From positions 80,439,089-80,503,088 of the forward strand of contig QVOM02000025.1 in assembly GCA_003586115.2 (NCBI GenBank): a DNA stretch of 64,000 nt, written 5' to 3'. The number at the start of each line of letters is the position of its first letter. The stretch's first letter is position 1. Of this stretch, positions 11,701-60,740 are shown piece after piece. The notes beneath the pieces are model-generated. The model did no database searches, was not told the DNA's origin, and was given only the letters and a program-made list of their open reading frames with translations. The stretch is from Salvator merianae (Eukaryota > Chordata > Lepidosauria > Squamata > Teiidae). Made by a program: the position numbers and the translations under genes.

Positions 11701-13561
11701 CAGGGTTCAGCTACTGCTCTTCAAGAGGCAAAAGTCCAATATGCACACACAAGGCGCTGGAGCTACATCGGTTGTGGCATTCTCTGGATCCTAGCCAGAC
11801 AGTGTAACTAAAAAATTAACTGGTTATTGTCTTCCCCTTCCACACCTCTCAGAGAGTAAAGCTGGCTCAGACCTCCATCTTCAGAAACTGATTAATGGGG
11901 GGGAGATTCCGCCAAAGCTCCCCAGCATTATCAAGCTGCTATCTGGAACAGCTAAAGCTGTTCAGAATGTACCACAGACAGCCCAGGACATCATGAACAC
12001 CGTAGTCCTCATGGACAGTACTTACCTTTTATAGTCTACAAGTTTTTAAAGTGTCTCAAGGGCACCAACTGGCTCAGAGGTAAATTTATGGCAGGACAGT
12101 GGTCCTGGCTGTAAGGCATTGATGGTTTACTAGATAGTTTACTAGAAGCAGGCTTCGGTCAGTATCTTTATCTATATATAAATGGGTGGGTGCAAAGTGC
12201 CACCTTGAATATTTTCCTAAACATCCCAGACAGCCATACCCCTGTTACATGGGGATTCAGCTTGCTAGGGGGAACACCTAGCAATCTTGGCCCTGGGAGC
12301 AAGGTGAACGCTCACCCGAGTTCCCCTTGCTCTTGGCTGCCCCTCAGAACCTTCCGAGTGTGAGTAGCGAGGACACCTGTCCCTGCATCAGGCCATGGGA
12401 CGATATTGTGCGGCCAGGTGTGACGTCAAAACCCGCTGGAGATCCCTGCAACCCCAACCAGCTTTCTAGAGGCTAAACAAATGACAGGGCCTCTAGGAGT
12501 ATAGCAGGGGCTGGGGAATAAACCATCAGGTCCAAAATTGCTGCAGAATGGCATCATATATACATATAAAAGTCTCTGGTTTATACCTCTTTTGCTGAAA
12601 ACTGCCTAAAATTCAAGTTACAAGTTCAGTGTTATTGTGCACAAATTCTTGAAGATGTACAAGTCTGAGAAACAGAATGCTTAAAAATACTAGATGAGAG
12701 CGACTGAAAAGACATTTGTATGATAGACACAGTTTATCTGGAATATAAAACCTTAGTAAATTAGAAGTATACTAAGTGGAAATCCTATTTGATATTACAT
12801 TTCTATAGATTTGACTTTGCTATCAGAATCTCAGCGTCTGCTTTGTTTCACTAACCGCTGCATTCAAGTAAGCAGACTCCTCAAAAACAGACGGTGTGGT
12901 CTTCGAAGTGCAGCAGAATCCTTCCTCTGGTACTTTCTTCTCAGTTCCCAACTTGCTTTAGTATTATATTTCACAAAAGTTTGGGAGACCTTAAAAAGCT
13001 ACTACTATCCCTGTTTTACATTAATGGCACTTATTAGGAAAAAAACAAGGACTTCTGGTGTGCGTGGGTGTAGTGGTTGTGTGTTTGGAGCAGGGACCAG
13101 TCAGTCAAATGCTGACGTTTAGGGACATTAAAAAGCATAAAACTCAGACCAAGTTCCAGATCAGTTTGATTTCTGATACATTTAGGTGTTTTTCTTGATT
13201 TGGGGCTAATAGGTCCTTTCTCCTCCAATGAAGTCAGACTTTTTCTGTAACAACCTATTTCTTAAGTTATTATACCGTAAAAGGGCACAGTGGTTCTGTG
13301 TGATACACTACTGCCAGTAAGCAAAACACTGGCCAGTCTCCAACATTTTCAAAATAGGCTCTTATTGAAATGTTCTCTTCTCTTCACCATTCCAATATTG
13401 AATATATAATGTGGCAGATTTTAAAATCTTAAGATCGGATCTCCATTCAAAAATGAGTTGGATTTACATTTTTAAAAGCTCCTTCTCAGTCTAACAAGAT
13501 GGACTGGATTATGGCGGCGCATAAAATCAAAGCTTTTGTTCAGAAAAGCTCCTGGAGAGAT
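8712..13561 (-). other. BMP2K: BMP2K long 3'UTR (inferred)
   Basis: This runs from the stop codon of the last exon to the candidate poly(A) site. It is AT-rich and almost free of the SINE, CR1 and MITE families that fill the neighbouring DNA, as expected of a constrained 3'UTR. No coding exon or structured RNA is recognised in it. Confidence 0.6.
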
Positions 13562-50077
<36,516 letters not shown>

Positions 50078-50299
50078 TTATTTGATGAAGCAGCGTGATT
50101 TTTTTTACTGTCATACATTTACATTGTCAGACATATATTTAATGTTTGTAGAAGTTTTCTTAAAAGTGACAAACTGTGAAGAAAATTATCACTTCAGACC
50201 AGGGGGTGGGAGGCAGTGCACAAAACTCTAAATTATGCACCAAGATCTTCCTTGCTGGTGTTTGCTGGTCCTGTTCTAGCAAACATGGTCTGCAAACCA

Positions 50300-50694
50300 T
50301 GTTCTACAAGGAACGGTTAAAGGACCTAGGAATGCTTAGCCTGCAGAATAGAATACTGAGAGGAGACATGATAGCTGTTTTCAAGTACCTGAAGGGCTGT
50401 CACAGTGCAGAAGGATTGGCCCTATTCTCAGTTGCGCAAGAAGGAAGGACTAGAAACAATGGAATGAAACTTCAAGGGAGTAGGTACAGGCTAGATATTA
50501 GAAAAAACTTTCTGACCATCAGGGCAATCAGTCATTGGAACAGGTTGCCACAGGAGGTGGTGGGCTCTCCTTCGCTGGAGGTCTTCAAGGAGAGGCTGGA
50601 CGGATATGGTCTGGGATGGTTTAATGAATCCTGCATTGAGTGGGGGGTTGGACTCAATGACCCTGGAGGTCCCTTCCAACTCTATGATTCTATT
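50300..50694 (+). mobile_element. CR1 LINE 3' end
   Basis: It contains the CR1 C-terminal/3'UTR signature on the + strand: GAACGGTTAAAGGACCTAGG, GGAGACATGATAGCTGTTTT, GGAACAGGTTGCCACAGGAG and the end CCAACTCTATGATTCTATT. The 5' part is absent. Confidence 0.9.
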
Positions 50695-51908
50695 AACTAT
50701 GAACAAGCAAGTGCCACTGAATAGTGTTCTGAACAATTCTTTCCATGGTTTCCCATGAACATCCCCTGCACTTTGTTACTATTTCTCCTGCCCCTTTTGC
50801 TCTCGAAACAGGAACCAACAACTGAAGGCAGTTGGCTGGCTTCACACAGAATTTCACTGAATTCAAACCAAGTCTCTTCCTCCCGCTAGGAGAACTGAAC
50901 ATACATACCATGAACAGAGAAACGTACAGACACACACTTTGATATCGCTGCCTCTTACAAAAACTGCACTTTAAAAAAAACAACAAAATCAAGCACTTCT
51001 TGAACCAAGATCAAAGGACATGGAGGAGTCATGGCTTATTAGTAATCCAAACCTGTACCTTTAGATATCTGATAGCTAATCCCCTATTTAAATATGCAAA
51101 AAAAACCCACCAGTGCAAGTAAAATTGCACACCTGCAGTGAAATGACAAGCTCCAAAGTTTAAGTTCCACATAAAATAATAACCAGTCTTTAGAAAAGAT
51201 TTGGAAATATTAACCTAGCTGAGCTTAATGCAACCAGGGAAAAGATTATCGTATCTAATCTGCCCTCTTAGTCCTAAATTCTTCAAGTTATAACAGATTC
51301 TGAATACAGATTTTGAAAAGAATTCACAACCGTGTCTGTTGGGAAGAATTTTGGATAAATGTTTTGTAAGCCACCCTGGGACCCTTCGGTATAGGGCAGG
51401 GCAGAAATTGAAATTAAAGTAAAGTAAAGTAAAAGGTTGTTAAAATATACAGAAATGATATTATGTATGATAGCTGCAGCAAGAATTGTACTTGCCAAAG
51501 AATAGAAGATGCCAAATATCCCCAAAGTGTAAAGATAAGAATAACAGTTGGCAGAATATGCAATGATGGGGTTAGCTGACATGTAGACTAAAGTCAGCAG
51601 GACCTGCAGTCCAACAAATGTTGAAAGACTACACAGAGTATCTACTACGCTGTAGAAGAGTTTGCCAAAACTGCCATCTCTGCCAATGTGTTAATGCAGC
51701 TGAGAAGGGAGATTGTCCCTGCCTGTTTGAAGAGAAGCGAATCAGGCTTTGACCTGGCGGTTCTATCCAGCTTCTCCTCCACAGCTGCTTCAAGCTGCCA
51801 GCAATCAGAGCTAACCAAACCTGCTGCAGCTGAGAAGGTGCTCTCTGCGTGTTCTCCATGAAAGCTGTAGTCTTTCCAGCATCTGGCAGGCTGGAAACTG
51901 GAGAGCCC

Positions 51909-52198
51909 TGCCCAGTGGCGCAGAAGACTAAGGCACTGATCCTTCAATAGGAGGATCAGAGTTCAAGGCCCCTGTCTGCCGTGTAGAGGGGATGAGCACC
52001 CTCTACTGGCCTCTAGCTCCAGCCAACCTAGCTGTTCGAAAGCAAGCAATTGCAAGTAGATAAACAGGGAGCATCACTTTGTGTGATGCGGAAGATAGAT
52101 AGATGTAAGCTTTCAGGCGAAAAATAACCTTGTAAGCCGCTTTGAGTCAGCTTTGGCCAAGAAAAGCCGGGTATAAAAACCAAGTTCTTCTTCTTCTA
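51909..52198 (+). mobile_element. tRNA-headed SINE, copy 4, (TTC)n tail
   Basis: The head GCCCAGTGGCGCAGAAGACT, the B-box-like GAGTTCAAGGCCC, the body and the GTATAAAAAC end match the other copies. The tail is TTCTTCTTCTTC. Confidence 0.88.
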
Positions 52199-52215
52199 AT
52201 TCTTTCAAATCTTTA

Positions 52216-52274
52216 TTATACACCATCACATTAAGAATGACTGAATATATATGTGTGTGTGTATATGAATATGA

Positions 52275-52310
<36 letters not shown>
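52216..52310 (+). repeat. 95-bp segment, putative source of 49207-49301
   Basis: Identical to 49207-49301; flanking sequence differs on both sides (CTTTA before, ATAAAATATT after). Confidence 0.93.
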
Positions 52311-54397
52311 ATAAAATATTTATGATGTGTTACCTGAACTTAACAGATATTCAGCTACCATCATCCTTCATATTGCAATTTTGCTGACCACAGTTTTTCT
52401 TATACATAGTCAGCAAAATGAAGCATCTGTTCCATAACATGGCCTTCCAAATTGCTGCAGTTTGCAACACCATGTTTTACAAATAATCAGTGGCAACAGA
52501 AAACATTTAGGGGAAACAAGCAATCACATGAAGGTCCCTAACGTGCTCTTCTGGAAGAGAAGCATGACAATGAACAAGGAACAACTGTATTCAAACAAGT
52601 ATTCCAACTATGCTCAACTCGCATCATGCCACAGCCCCTGGATGGCTGTCTAAATAAGACTAATTAAATCCAGTTTTGTTTATCCAAGAGTGTTCTCCTC
52701 TGCTGCCACAGAAATAAGTCCCAAAGAACAGAAATTCCACTTGGCAGGCTCACTTGGCATCACCGTGGTTGGACCAACTAGGCAAGTAGATGAGACAGAT
52801 ATCTCAACACCTGGCGCATGGGTGAGATGATGGTTCTGGATAATCAGCCACTACCTATGGTGAAGGTCAGCTTCTTCCAACTGCTCCAGGTGCAACTGTC
52901 AGAGACAGTTTTCCTGGACACAAACATGAACTTTATTGCTGATTGGTAGACCAGCAGCAGTAACCTGCAGGATTCTTTCCTGTTTTTCAGTGTGTGATGG
53001 TTGATGACAGAAAGAACTGGTGCTGCTGATGATCCAACTTCCTCCTCAGCATGAGGCTCCTTTCTGTCCTGCTGCATGTGAAGAAGTTTGACACCATCCA
53101 CAGCACTGGTCAGCTGTTTGAAGCCACAGTACAGCAAATGAGGGTTGCCAGATATGAACCTTTGTGTTATGGACACAGACAACGTGAAGAATATAGTTAA
53201 GGCAGGCAGCCTGGCGAAGTCTGTGTCCAACCACTGCACAGCACATTCTCTTCACTTGTCATGAGAGATACCCTTGGCTTCTTTGAGGCAGGGAACAGAG
53301 GGTATGTTTCTGCTGACCATCTTGTCACTCCAATTTCTACCCTTGTGGAGAACAGCCACAAGATGGCAGCATTCTCCCACCAGAGTGTAAGCAGCAGGAG
53401 GCTACTCAACAAGGAGCAGGCTGAGCACCATGTTCTGCAACACCTCATCTCCAAAAATATATCCACCCCCTCCAATGCTTGCAGAAGCAAGCCACCCCAC
53501 TGCATCCTTGCAATGAGACATGCAGTCGGCCCTCTTAGGAATGTACTGTCGTCCCCAAGGTTGTCACGAAGTTCAATGCTCTGTCAAGCAAACTGAGTGC
53601 CCTGACAGCTTTGCTGAGTGAGACGTTGTCAGACATGCTTCTCTTGGACAAGCAGGCTTCAGTGCAAAGGACTGAATTTGCAAAGGACTAGGCAAGTCTG
53701 CTTCGAGTGACAGTTGTGGAAAGGCTGATTCAATTCTTGTGAGCATGTGCTGACCACATTTTGGGCAGCATTTGTGACTAGAAGGGTCAAGAAATAAGTT
53801 ATTGATCCTGATCTGCTGCCTGGGGCAAGGACCACAAGGTCAAAAGAGTTAGGAGAGCTAAGACAGCTAGGCAGAGGAGGGAGGTACACCTGCTTCCAGT
53901 GCGCACATCATCTACCCAGTAGCCTGGCCCAGCAACACTGTTTCAGTGACAATATGTGAGAACACCATAGTGTAGTGCAGCCAAGTTTTGTTGGTCTCAG
54001 TCTCAGCAAACTGCTACTGAGTTAGGAAAAGCCAGCTGGCCCCACTAGTGCTGAGCAACACATTCTGGCGTATCTATAGAAGCCAATGAAGCCAAGGGCA
54101 ATAGGAAAGCTCAATTTGGGCCAATCATAATCAAATCTGGTCTTTTTTTGGAAGCAGATGCTGAGAGTTCCCTGTTGTGCCTCCCCCTCAAACCAGCATC
54201 CAGAACAAGAAGGCGTCCTCTACAGCAGTGGACATGATGACTTCTCATTGTTCGTGACCTTACAGTGTGCTAGTGAAGTGGATCACCCTCCATTATCCAG
54301 GGAAGATGACTGGCCCAAGAAGACTCGCCACAATAAGCAGCCAAAATTCCATTCTCTCCTGGCCACACAGAAAAGAAACACAGTCTCTTCCTTCCCA

Positions 54398-54522
54398 AAA
54401 CCAGAAGAAGAAGAGCAAGAAGAGCAAGAAGAGCAAGAAGAAGAAGAGCAAGAAGAAGAAGAAGAAGAAGAAGAAGAAGAGCAAGAAGAGCAAGAAGAAG
54501 AAGAAGAAGAAGAAGAAGAAAT
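54398..54522 (+). repeat. GAA/GAGCAA purine-rich repeat
   Basis: A run of GAA and GAGCAA units, almost free of pyrimidines on the + strand. Frames of poly-Glu/Gln and poly-Lys on this strand and poly-Leu on the other are by-products. Confidence 0.95.
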
Positions 54523-55271
54523 AACTTTTTTTTAAACCCCAAAGCTAAAACACAACACTAAAAATCATTGCTAACACAACCAACCTTAAATGCACACTTA
54601 GATCAGGGTTACTAGCAACAATAAAAATGGCAGTATTCTCTTAGTGAGCTTAGATCTCGCACACAGAGGGAGAGAATTACCCTTGGTTGGGGCTCCAGGC
54701 ACTTAGTGAAGCACACAAAGCACACATGTCACACATGTACATCACCCATATATACCCAGGAAGGTATCCCACAGTCTGTGTGTTACTTTTGTGGCACAAA
54801 GCACACTCAAACACAGAAAACACACACCACCAGTGATGCCAAGCCCATGATGACATTGGGTATGCTTAATGCCCTGGCCCAGCACCATCTGGATCTGTGC
54901 CCAGGAACTAGTATCAGCCCAAGGACCTGTTCTGCCTTGCACAGTCTTCCCTCAGTTACCATCAGCCTCACATCCACACGCATGCATTGTATCTTTCTTC
55001 CATCCTCACACAACCTGACCAGTAACTACAGGTTATGACAGGGTCCACAGCCACACATAACCAGCATAGCCACATACATGCCATTCCTCCAACAAAAGAG
55101 CTGCAGGCACCCAGGCCAAGTCTTCCTACTCCCGCTCCCAGTTAAGAGGAGAAGACGACGGGGGAGAAGGCTGAAAAGAACAAGTCATGGTAGAAGTACA
55201 AACAGATATGTTTGTTTCCAGTTTTAAGGTTTGAGGTATTTTTGGTCTATAGTGCTTCAACTTGAGATTTA

Positions 55272-55440
55272 GCCCCTTTCTATACTGGGCTTTACTGCAG
55301 ATTATGCCCCAAAACAGAGACCTGACATCCCAGTGCTAGTACAGACTACAGCAGGCCCCAGGCAGGGCCTGCTGCCATAGTCTGCGCTAACCTGAGGACA
55401 GCTGGTCTCTATTCCAGGATATAATCCAGAATAAGGCCCA
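55272..55440. mobile_element. Diverged copy of the GGCCCTTTCTGC palindromic MITE
   Basis: It starts GCCCCTTTCTATACTGGGCT and ends ATAATCCAGAATAAGGCCCA. The last part of the right terminus is missing or altered. Confidence 0.7.
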
Positions 55441-58400
55441 GTCACTCACCTGGTTTTTGGGGGGAGGGGGGTTGCAAAGCTCTTCCTACCAGCACTAGTG
55501 TTCTGTTAGGGCAAAAAGAAATTTCAAAAAGCTTCCTAAAAAAAAATCAGGTGAGGGATCAAACTTTGTCCTCCCATCCTCAATGACTCCCTGACAATTC
55601 TAGAATTCCCAGTTCAAGGTAGCCTACCTGGCAAGGTGACTGGCACTAACAGTAAAGTTTGAGCTACAGTCTCCAAAACTGGCAGGCAGGTACTTGAGGA
55701 TGGCAGGAACACTCATGCCAAGTGCCATGAAGTTTTGCTGCTCATCTGGTTTTTCAGGAATTTTTGTACATCAGCTACAGTATTCCATTAAGGCAAAGGG
55801 AAATTTCCAAAAAAACTCTTGAAAAATCAAGTAAGGAACGGAATCCTTTGAAACGTGGGAGACAGTTCAGAGGTATCCTCCTCTATCCTCCCACCTCATG
55901 GGGAAGGGGTTTGAACACCCCATAGGGCAACAGAAACTCAAACTAGGTTCCCCCATTCCCAACAAGAGAATCTCCCAGATAAAAATTTAAGACAGCATCC
56001 ATGGAGTTCTCCCTTCCCTATGAGGTGTCTCAGGCTTCCCAAAATGGTATGGAGTGCCTCCCAACTGCCTCCCTATTTACAAAAACGTCAGGCTAGAATG
56101 CAATTTTTAAGGCATTTTTGAAAAATAAAGAAGCATACTTCCCAAATTTCTTAATTTTTAAAATTCATAATATATAGGTTTTAATTTATTTGTATCATTT
56201 TATGATCAACAAAATTGTAAAAAGTCACCCATATAACAAAAATTTAACTAAATTAACTAAATGTCCATTTTTTCCCCTCTCACTGTCTCTTGAACCACCT
56301 CACGCCCTCCAGTTTGGGAATCCTTGCCAAAGCAACACAGACAACAAGCTTTGAAAGAATAACGCTCAGGCAACACTGAAGGAGATGTCTGAGTAATTAC
56401 TGTTTGCCATTAGGTGGCAACAGCTCCCAGCATAAAGATCTTTAACACCATCATAATTATAGGCACTGTACTAAACTATGATAATCTGAATGATGACAGT
56501 TTATTATTTCTTGCTTCAGTAAAGAGAAACTGCACCTGGTATTGTTTAAAAGTTAGTAGACTTAATGAAATCTTTATTTAGCTGTGTACAATATAATTAC
56601 TAAGAGTTTGCATAACTACATTGTAGGAATGATTTATGCAGCAGAAACAATCAAATTTTCAGCAATCCTTTTTTACTAAAGAATTGTTGACATAAAATCC
56701 CTTCTGACCACAAAGCCTGGACAAAATACTTTAGGTTTATGTAAAGCACAAGTATCTGCTTAAAATATTTGCCCAAATTTGTCCGATAATGTACCCATTT
56801 CCTACATTTACAGACTTTATACTTCATTTTCATAAGAACTTTTAAAATCACACTCCTGTCAATCTAATCATATAAAAAGCACCGTGACAAGCTGACCCTG
56901 GATATTTAACATATACTATATAAATTAAACTGCAGTATGCATAGCAACTTAAAGCACTACAAATAGTACAAGCAGGGGGCTAAAAGTAGGCCTCCACTAT
57001 GGAGATCTCTCTATATACTTTTTTACATAACCTTCCTTGAGAATTTACCATATAGATAGAAAGGGATATAAATAAAAATTAAACCCAAAAAAGCAAATGA
57101 AATTGCTGAACTACATTTCCAAAATCTATGGCAAATACAAAACATCAAAAGTAGCCAAAGCTGCACAGATCTGGCTCTATTCAAAGCTATTATCCACAAA
57201 TTTACCCGCAAGTGTGGTTTGTTAACATCTGAAGGCCATACTACACCCAAGTTTAAACGTACCTCCAGTCCACCTTCAGAGTGAGAGAACACATCAGCAA
57301 TGTGAAACACTGTTTTCCTTCTACATTATCTGTCCCAGAAAACCTACCTTTGGATTGAGAATGCAGGAATAAAACAGTTTGTCACTTCGCTGATGTGTGT
57401 TTTCCTCTAAAGGTGAATCAAAGGTGGATTAAAACTTAGGTGTAGCTGCGGCCTGAGCTATGCTACAAAGCGTGAAGCCACAAAGACCTCTCAAGAAACA
57501 CTTTGCATCCAATTAAAAGTTCAAACTGGTGCTCTGAACTGCTGAACTGGGCAAAGATGCAAAGTAGGATAGCTCAGGCCAAACTCCTTACGCACAGCAC
57601 GCAACCAAACAAACTTGAACCAAGGTAGTTTAGATTTGGCCAAACCAAATCAGGCCACCTGCCCAGAACGTTCATATTAGTACTGAAAAGTTTTTGTAGT
57701 TCTATTACTTAAATTACCGTTTTAACAACGGCAGACATGAGCTAGGTACGGGAAAGCTACAATTCTATCTTTTTATCAATTCTTGAAGGAGCACTGTTTC
57801 CTTTTAAGTATTGAGAACATTATATCAGTTGTTCTGGTGAGTAAAATGCTTATGTAAGTAAACTAGGTGAAGTCTCACCCTAAATGGTTAGACAACAAAG
57901 TGGCAGAACAGTAAACAAATACTACTTACAGGTGGGAACTGACGATCAATCTGCTGTGCAAAGGAGCAGAGGAAAGGCTTGCTGATCTATCTCATATTGC
58001 ACCAAACAACTATCTCTTTGGCTCAGCCAGCTTGGTTGTCCAAACCATACTGCATTCGGACTGCACCAACTAAACCAGCTGAGATGGGGAGACAGCTGTT
58101 TGGCACAACCCCAGGGCAGATCATACCAAGCTCCCCCCCCCGCTCTGCAGCACATCAGTCAAATAGGAAGTAAAAAAAAACACAACCTACAGCTGGTTCA
58201 GGGAGATCTGAGCTGAACTGCCACAAATGGCTAGTAAATAAGTTTTCTACAAGATGCCTAAGTGCAACATTGCGAGGCAACATTTACTGTTTACTACTTT
58301 AGGCTGATCTGATAACTGATTCCTTCTTGAATAATGGCTCTCTGGCTACAGCGGCCAAAGCTAGTAAATCTGCAGAAAGATTATTTTGCAGTATTAAGCA

Positions 58401-58939
58401 TTCAGTTGTCCTTGAAGACGACTTTAAAGTTTCACCTACTGCAAAATGTGACTAAATGTACTTTAACTAGTATAGCCTGCTTATCCGTTCGCTGCCAGGC
58501 CATTTCAAAGCCCTAGTCGTTTTCTTCCATGCCATTTTGGGACCAGCATCTGAAGAGCACATCTTTCTATACCCGTCTGCTTATTTTAGGCACCTTTTGT
58601 TGAAATCATTTTCTAAAGGAGGATATGTAACAAAGGAAAAAGCTTCAATAGCCCCCTTGATGCACTTAGGAAACACTCCCCTTAAGGAGATGCACTTGGC
58701 AGTTATATTAATTTTCTCTGCACCAAGTTGAAACATTCCTATATTTCCAGGCACTAAATCTCTCGTGCACATCTTCATCATTAAATCATACTGTGTATTA
58801 TAATTTTAAAATACCAATATGTAGTTCATTGTTCATTCTTACAGTTCCCATTGTGGAATCTATGGAATCTATAGATTAAAGTCATACTGTTCTCTCCTTT
58901 CCCACCTTGTTCCCACAAGCAGTTGATCTCAAAGCATGT

Positions 58940-60740
58940 TTAGTCTTACAGAACAAATGCCCACTGGATCAGACCCATGGCCCATCGAGCCCCACAGGCC
59001 TGTTCCCACATCTCCCAATCAACTCCACAAGAAAGCCCACCAGCAAGACACGAGCACACAGCTTGCCCTGCTCACAGTCTTCCAGCAGCTGGCCTTCAGA
59101 AGCACACCACATCTAATGCCATCACTGCAATTAACCACTGACTACCGTAACTTTCATGAATCAGTCCAAACTTCTTTGAAACCATCCAAGCCAGTGGCCA
59201 ACACCACATCTCATGGGAGTGAATTCCAAAGTTTAACTGCCCGTTATATAAAAATAAATCTTTGTTCTGTCCCAGTTTGTCCATCATTCAGCTTCAATGG
59301 GCCACCCCGTGGTTTCAGGAAAGGGAGATAAACTCATCCCTATCCACTTTGTCCACACTTTGAATAAGTTTATAACTCTATCATCTCCCCTCTCACTTCC
59401 ATCCTTTCTAGACTAAATGCTGCAAGCTTTCCTCCTATGTTAAAAAGCAGCAAATTCCAGGACAGAAACTTAGGAGATCCTCCTTGTTATACTCCCACCC
59501 CCTGTTTTCTATTCCTCAGCCAGTTGCTTCTCTGTTATTTTTTGGATATCAGCTTAGTTTTACTGTTACCCAGTCATTCTGCTGGAGTGTTAAGCTATAT
59601 CAATCCAACGCAATACAACCTTATTCCCATCTCTAGTCCTCTCTTTTTCTCCATCACAGGCCTCTCCTTAAGACAGGATGCCAACTTTGTTTCTCCATCT
59701 CTCTGCCTTGAATATTATTCACAGGCTGTCAACTTGCTTTGTCTCTATCAATTCCCCTCAGGGCAGGATGTCAACTTTCTTTCATTAACCCCCACCCGAG
59801 TCTAGCCCATTATTTAGAAATTACCAGCAGTATCTCCATTGAGCTCTGATATATTATGTACAACAAATACAGCTACTAAAAGTGTTCAGTGTATAATTGT
59901 TCCTTGCATTCTGCATCTATTTGTTAGATGTTCATTGAAACCCAATAAAGCTTTATTTAAAAAAAAAGAAAATCTAAGTAGATGGTGTCTATGGGATCAC
60001 CCTTATCCGCATGTTTGTTAACATATTCAAAAAACTGTAATAGATTAGACAGGACCTCCCCTTGCAGAAGCCACGCTGGCTGTCCTTGAATGAGGGCCAT
60101 GCCTCCAAATGTTTGATAGTTTTATTCTTAATAATTGTTTCCACTACCTTCTCCAGAACAGACATTCAGCTGACAGATCTCCCAGATCTCCACTTCAACC
60201 TTACTTAACAACTGGAGTTACACTGGCCACGTTCCACTCCTCAACTATGAAAGCCAAGAGTCCTGGCACACTGCATATTTATATTAGGAGATAAGCAACC
60301 TCACCTTTGAGCTCCTTAACAGCTCTTGGGTGGATGCCTGGTGATGCTGTTTAATTCACCAATAAGGCACACCACAACTTCTCTTATCATCTACTTTTTG
60401 CCTCAATTCATCATATACTCCCTTCCTAAGTACAGGAGCTCAGGCTCATGGTCTGTCCTGAGTTCCTTTCTGTGAAAACAGATGCAAATAATTCATTTAG
60501 CTTCTCTGCAATTTCCTTTTCTCTTCTTAGCACACCTTTAGCTTCCTCATCAGTGAACAGAACAAAAGCTTCCCTGGCTGACTTCCTGCTTCTAATGTAT
60601 TTGAAGAATCTTTTATCAGCTGTCTTTACAGTTATGGACCTCTTTTTGCCAACGTTCCTTTTTGTTTTCCTCATTAGGACATGCCTTCCACTTTCTGAAA
60701 GATGCTTGTTTGCCAAAACCAGTCAACCATGCAAAACTCT
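58940..60740 (-). mobile_element. CR1 LINE composite, with an A-tailed insert
   Basis: The - strand frame at 60716-60426 gives KTADKRFFKYIRSRKSAREA and EKLNELFASVFTE, the segment between endonuclease and reverse transcriptase of CR1. Further on, 60100-60000 encodes a GFCKGRSCLI-type RT block. At 58940-59440 the 3' region follows (TGGATCAGACCCATGGCCCA on the + strand). Unrelated DNA ending in AATAAA and an A-run occupies about 59450-59970. All frames are broken. Confidence 0.8.
59450..59970 (+). mobile_element. Unassigned insert with AATAAA and A-tail inside CR1
   Basis: The sequence is unlike CR1. It ends with CCCAATAAAGCTTTATTT followed by a run of A at 59960-59968, the hallmark of a reverse-transcribed poly(A) RNA. 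The origin and the left border are not resolved. Confidence 0.4.

Noticed and set aside
54158..54535. 125-codon frame ending in poly-Glu
   Set aside because: The open frame is produced by the GAA/GAGCAA repeat; there is no splice context or recognisable domain.
60426..60716. A host gene with the frame KTADKRFFKYIRSRKSAREA
   Set aside because: This is the linker segment of CR1 LINE ORF2, next to other CR1 pieces on the same strand.
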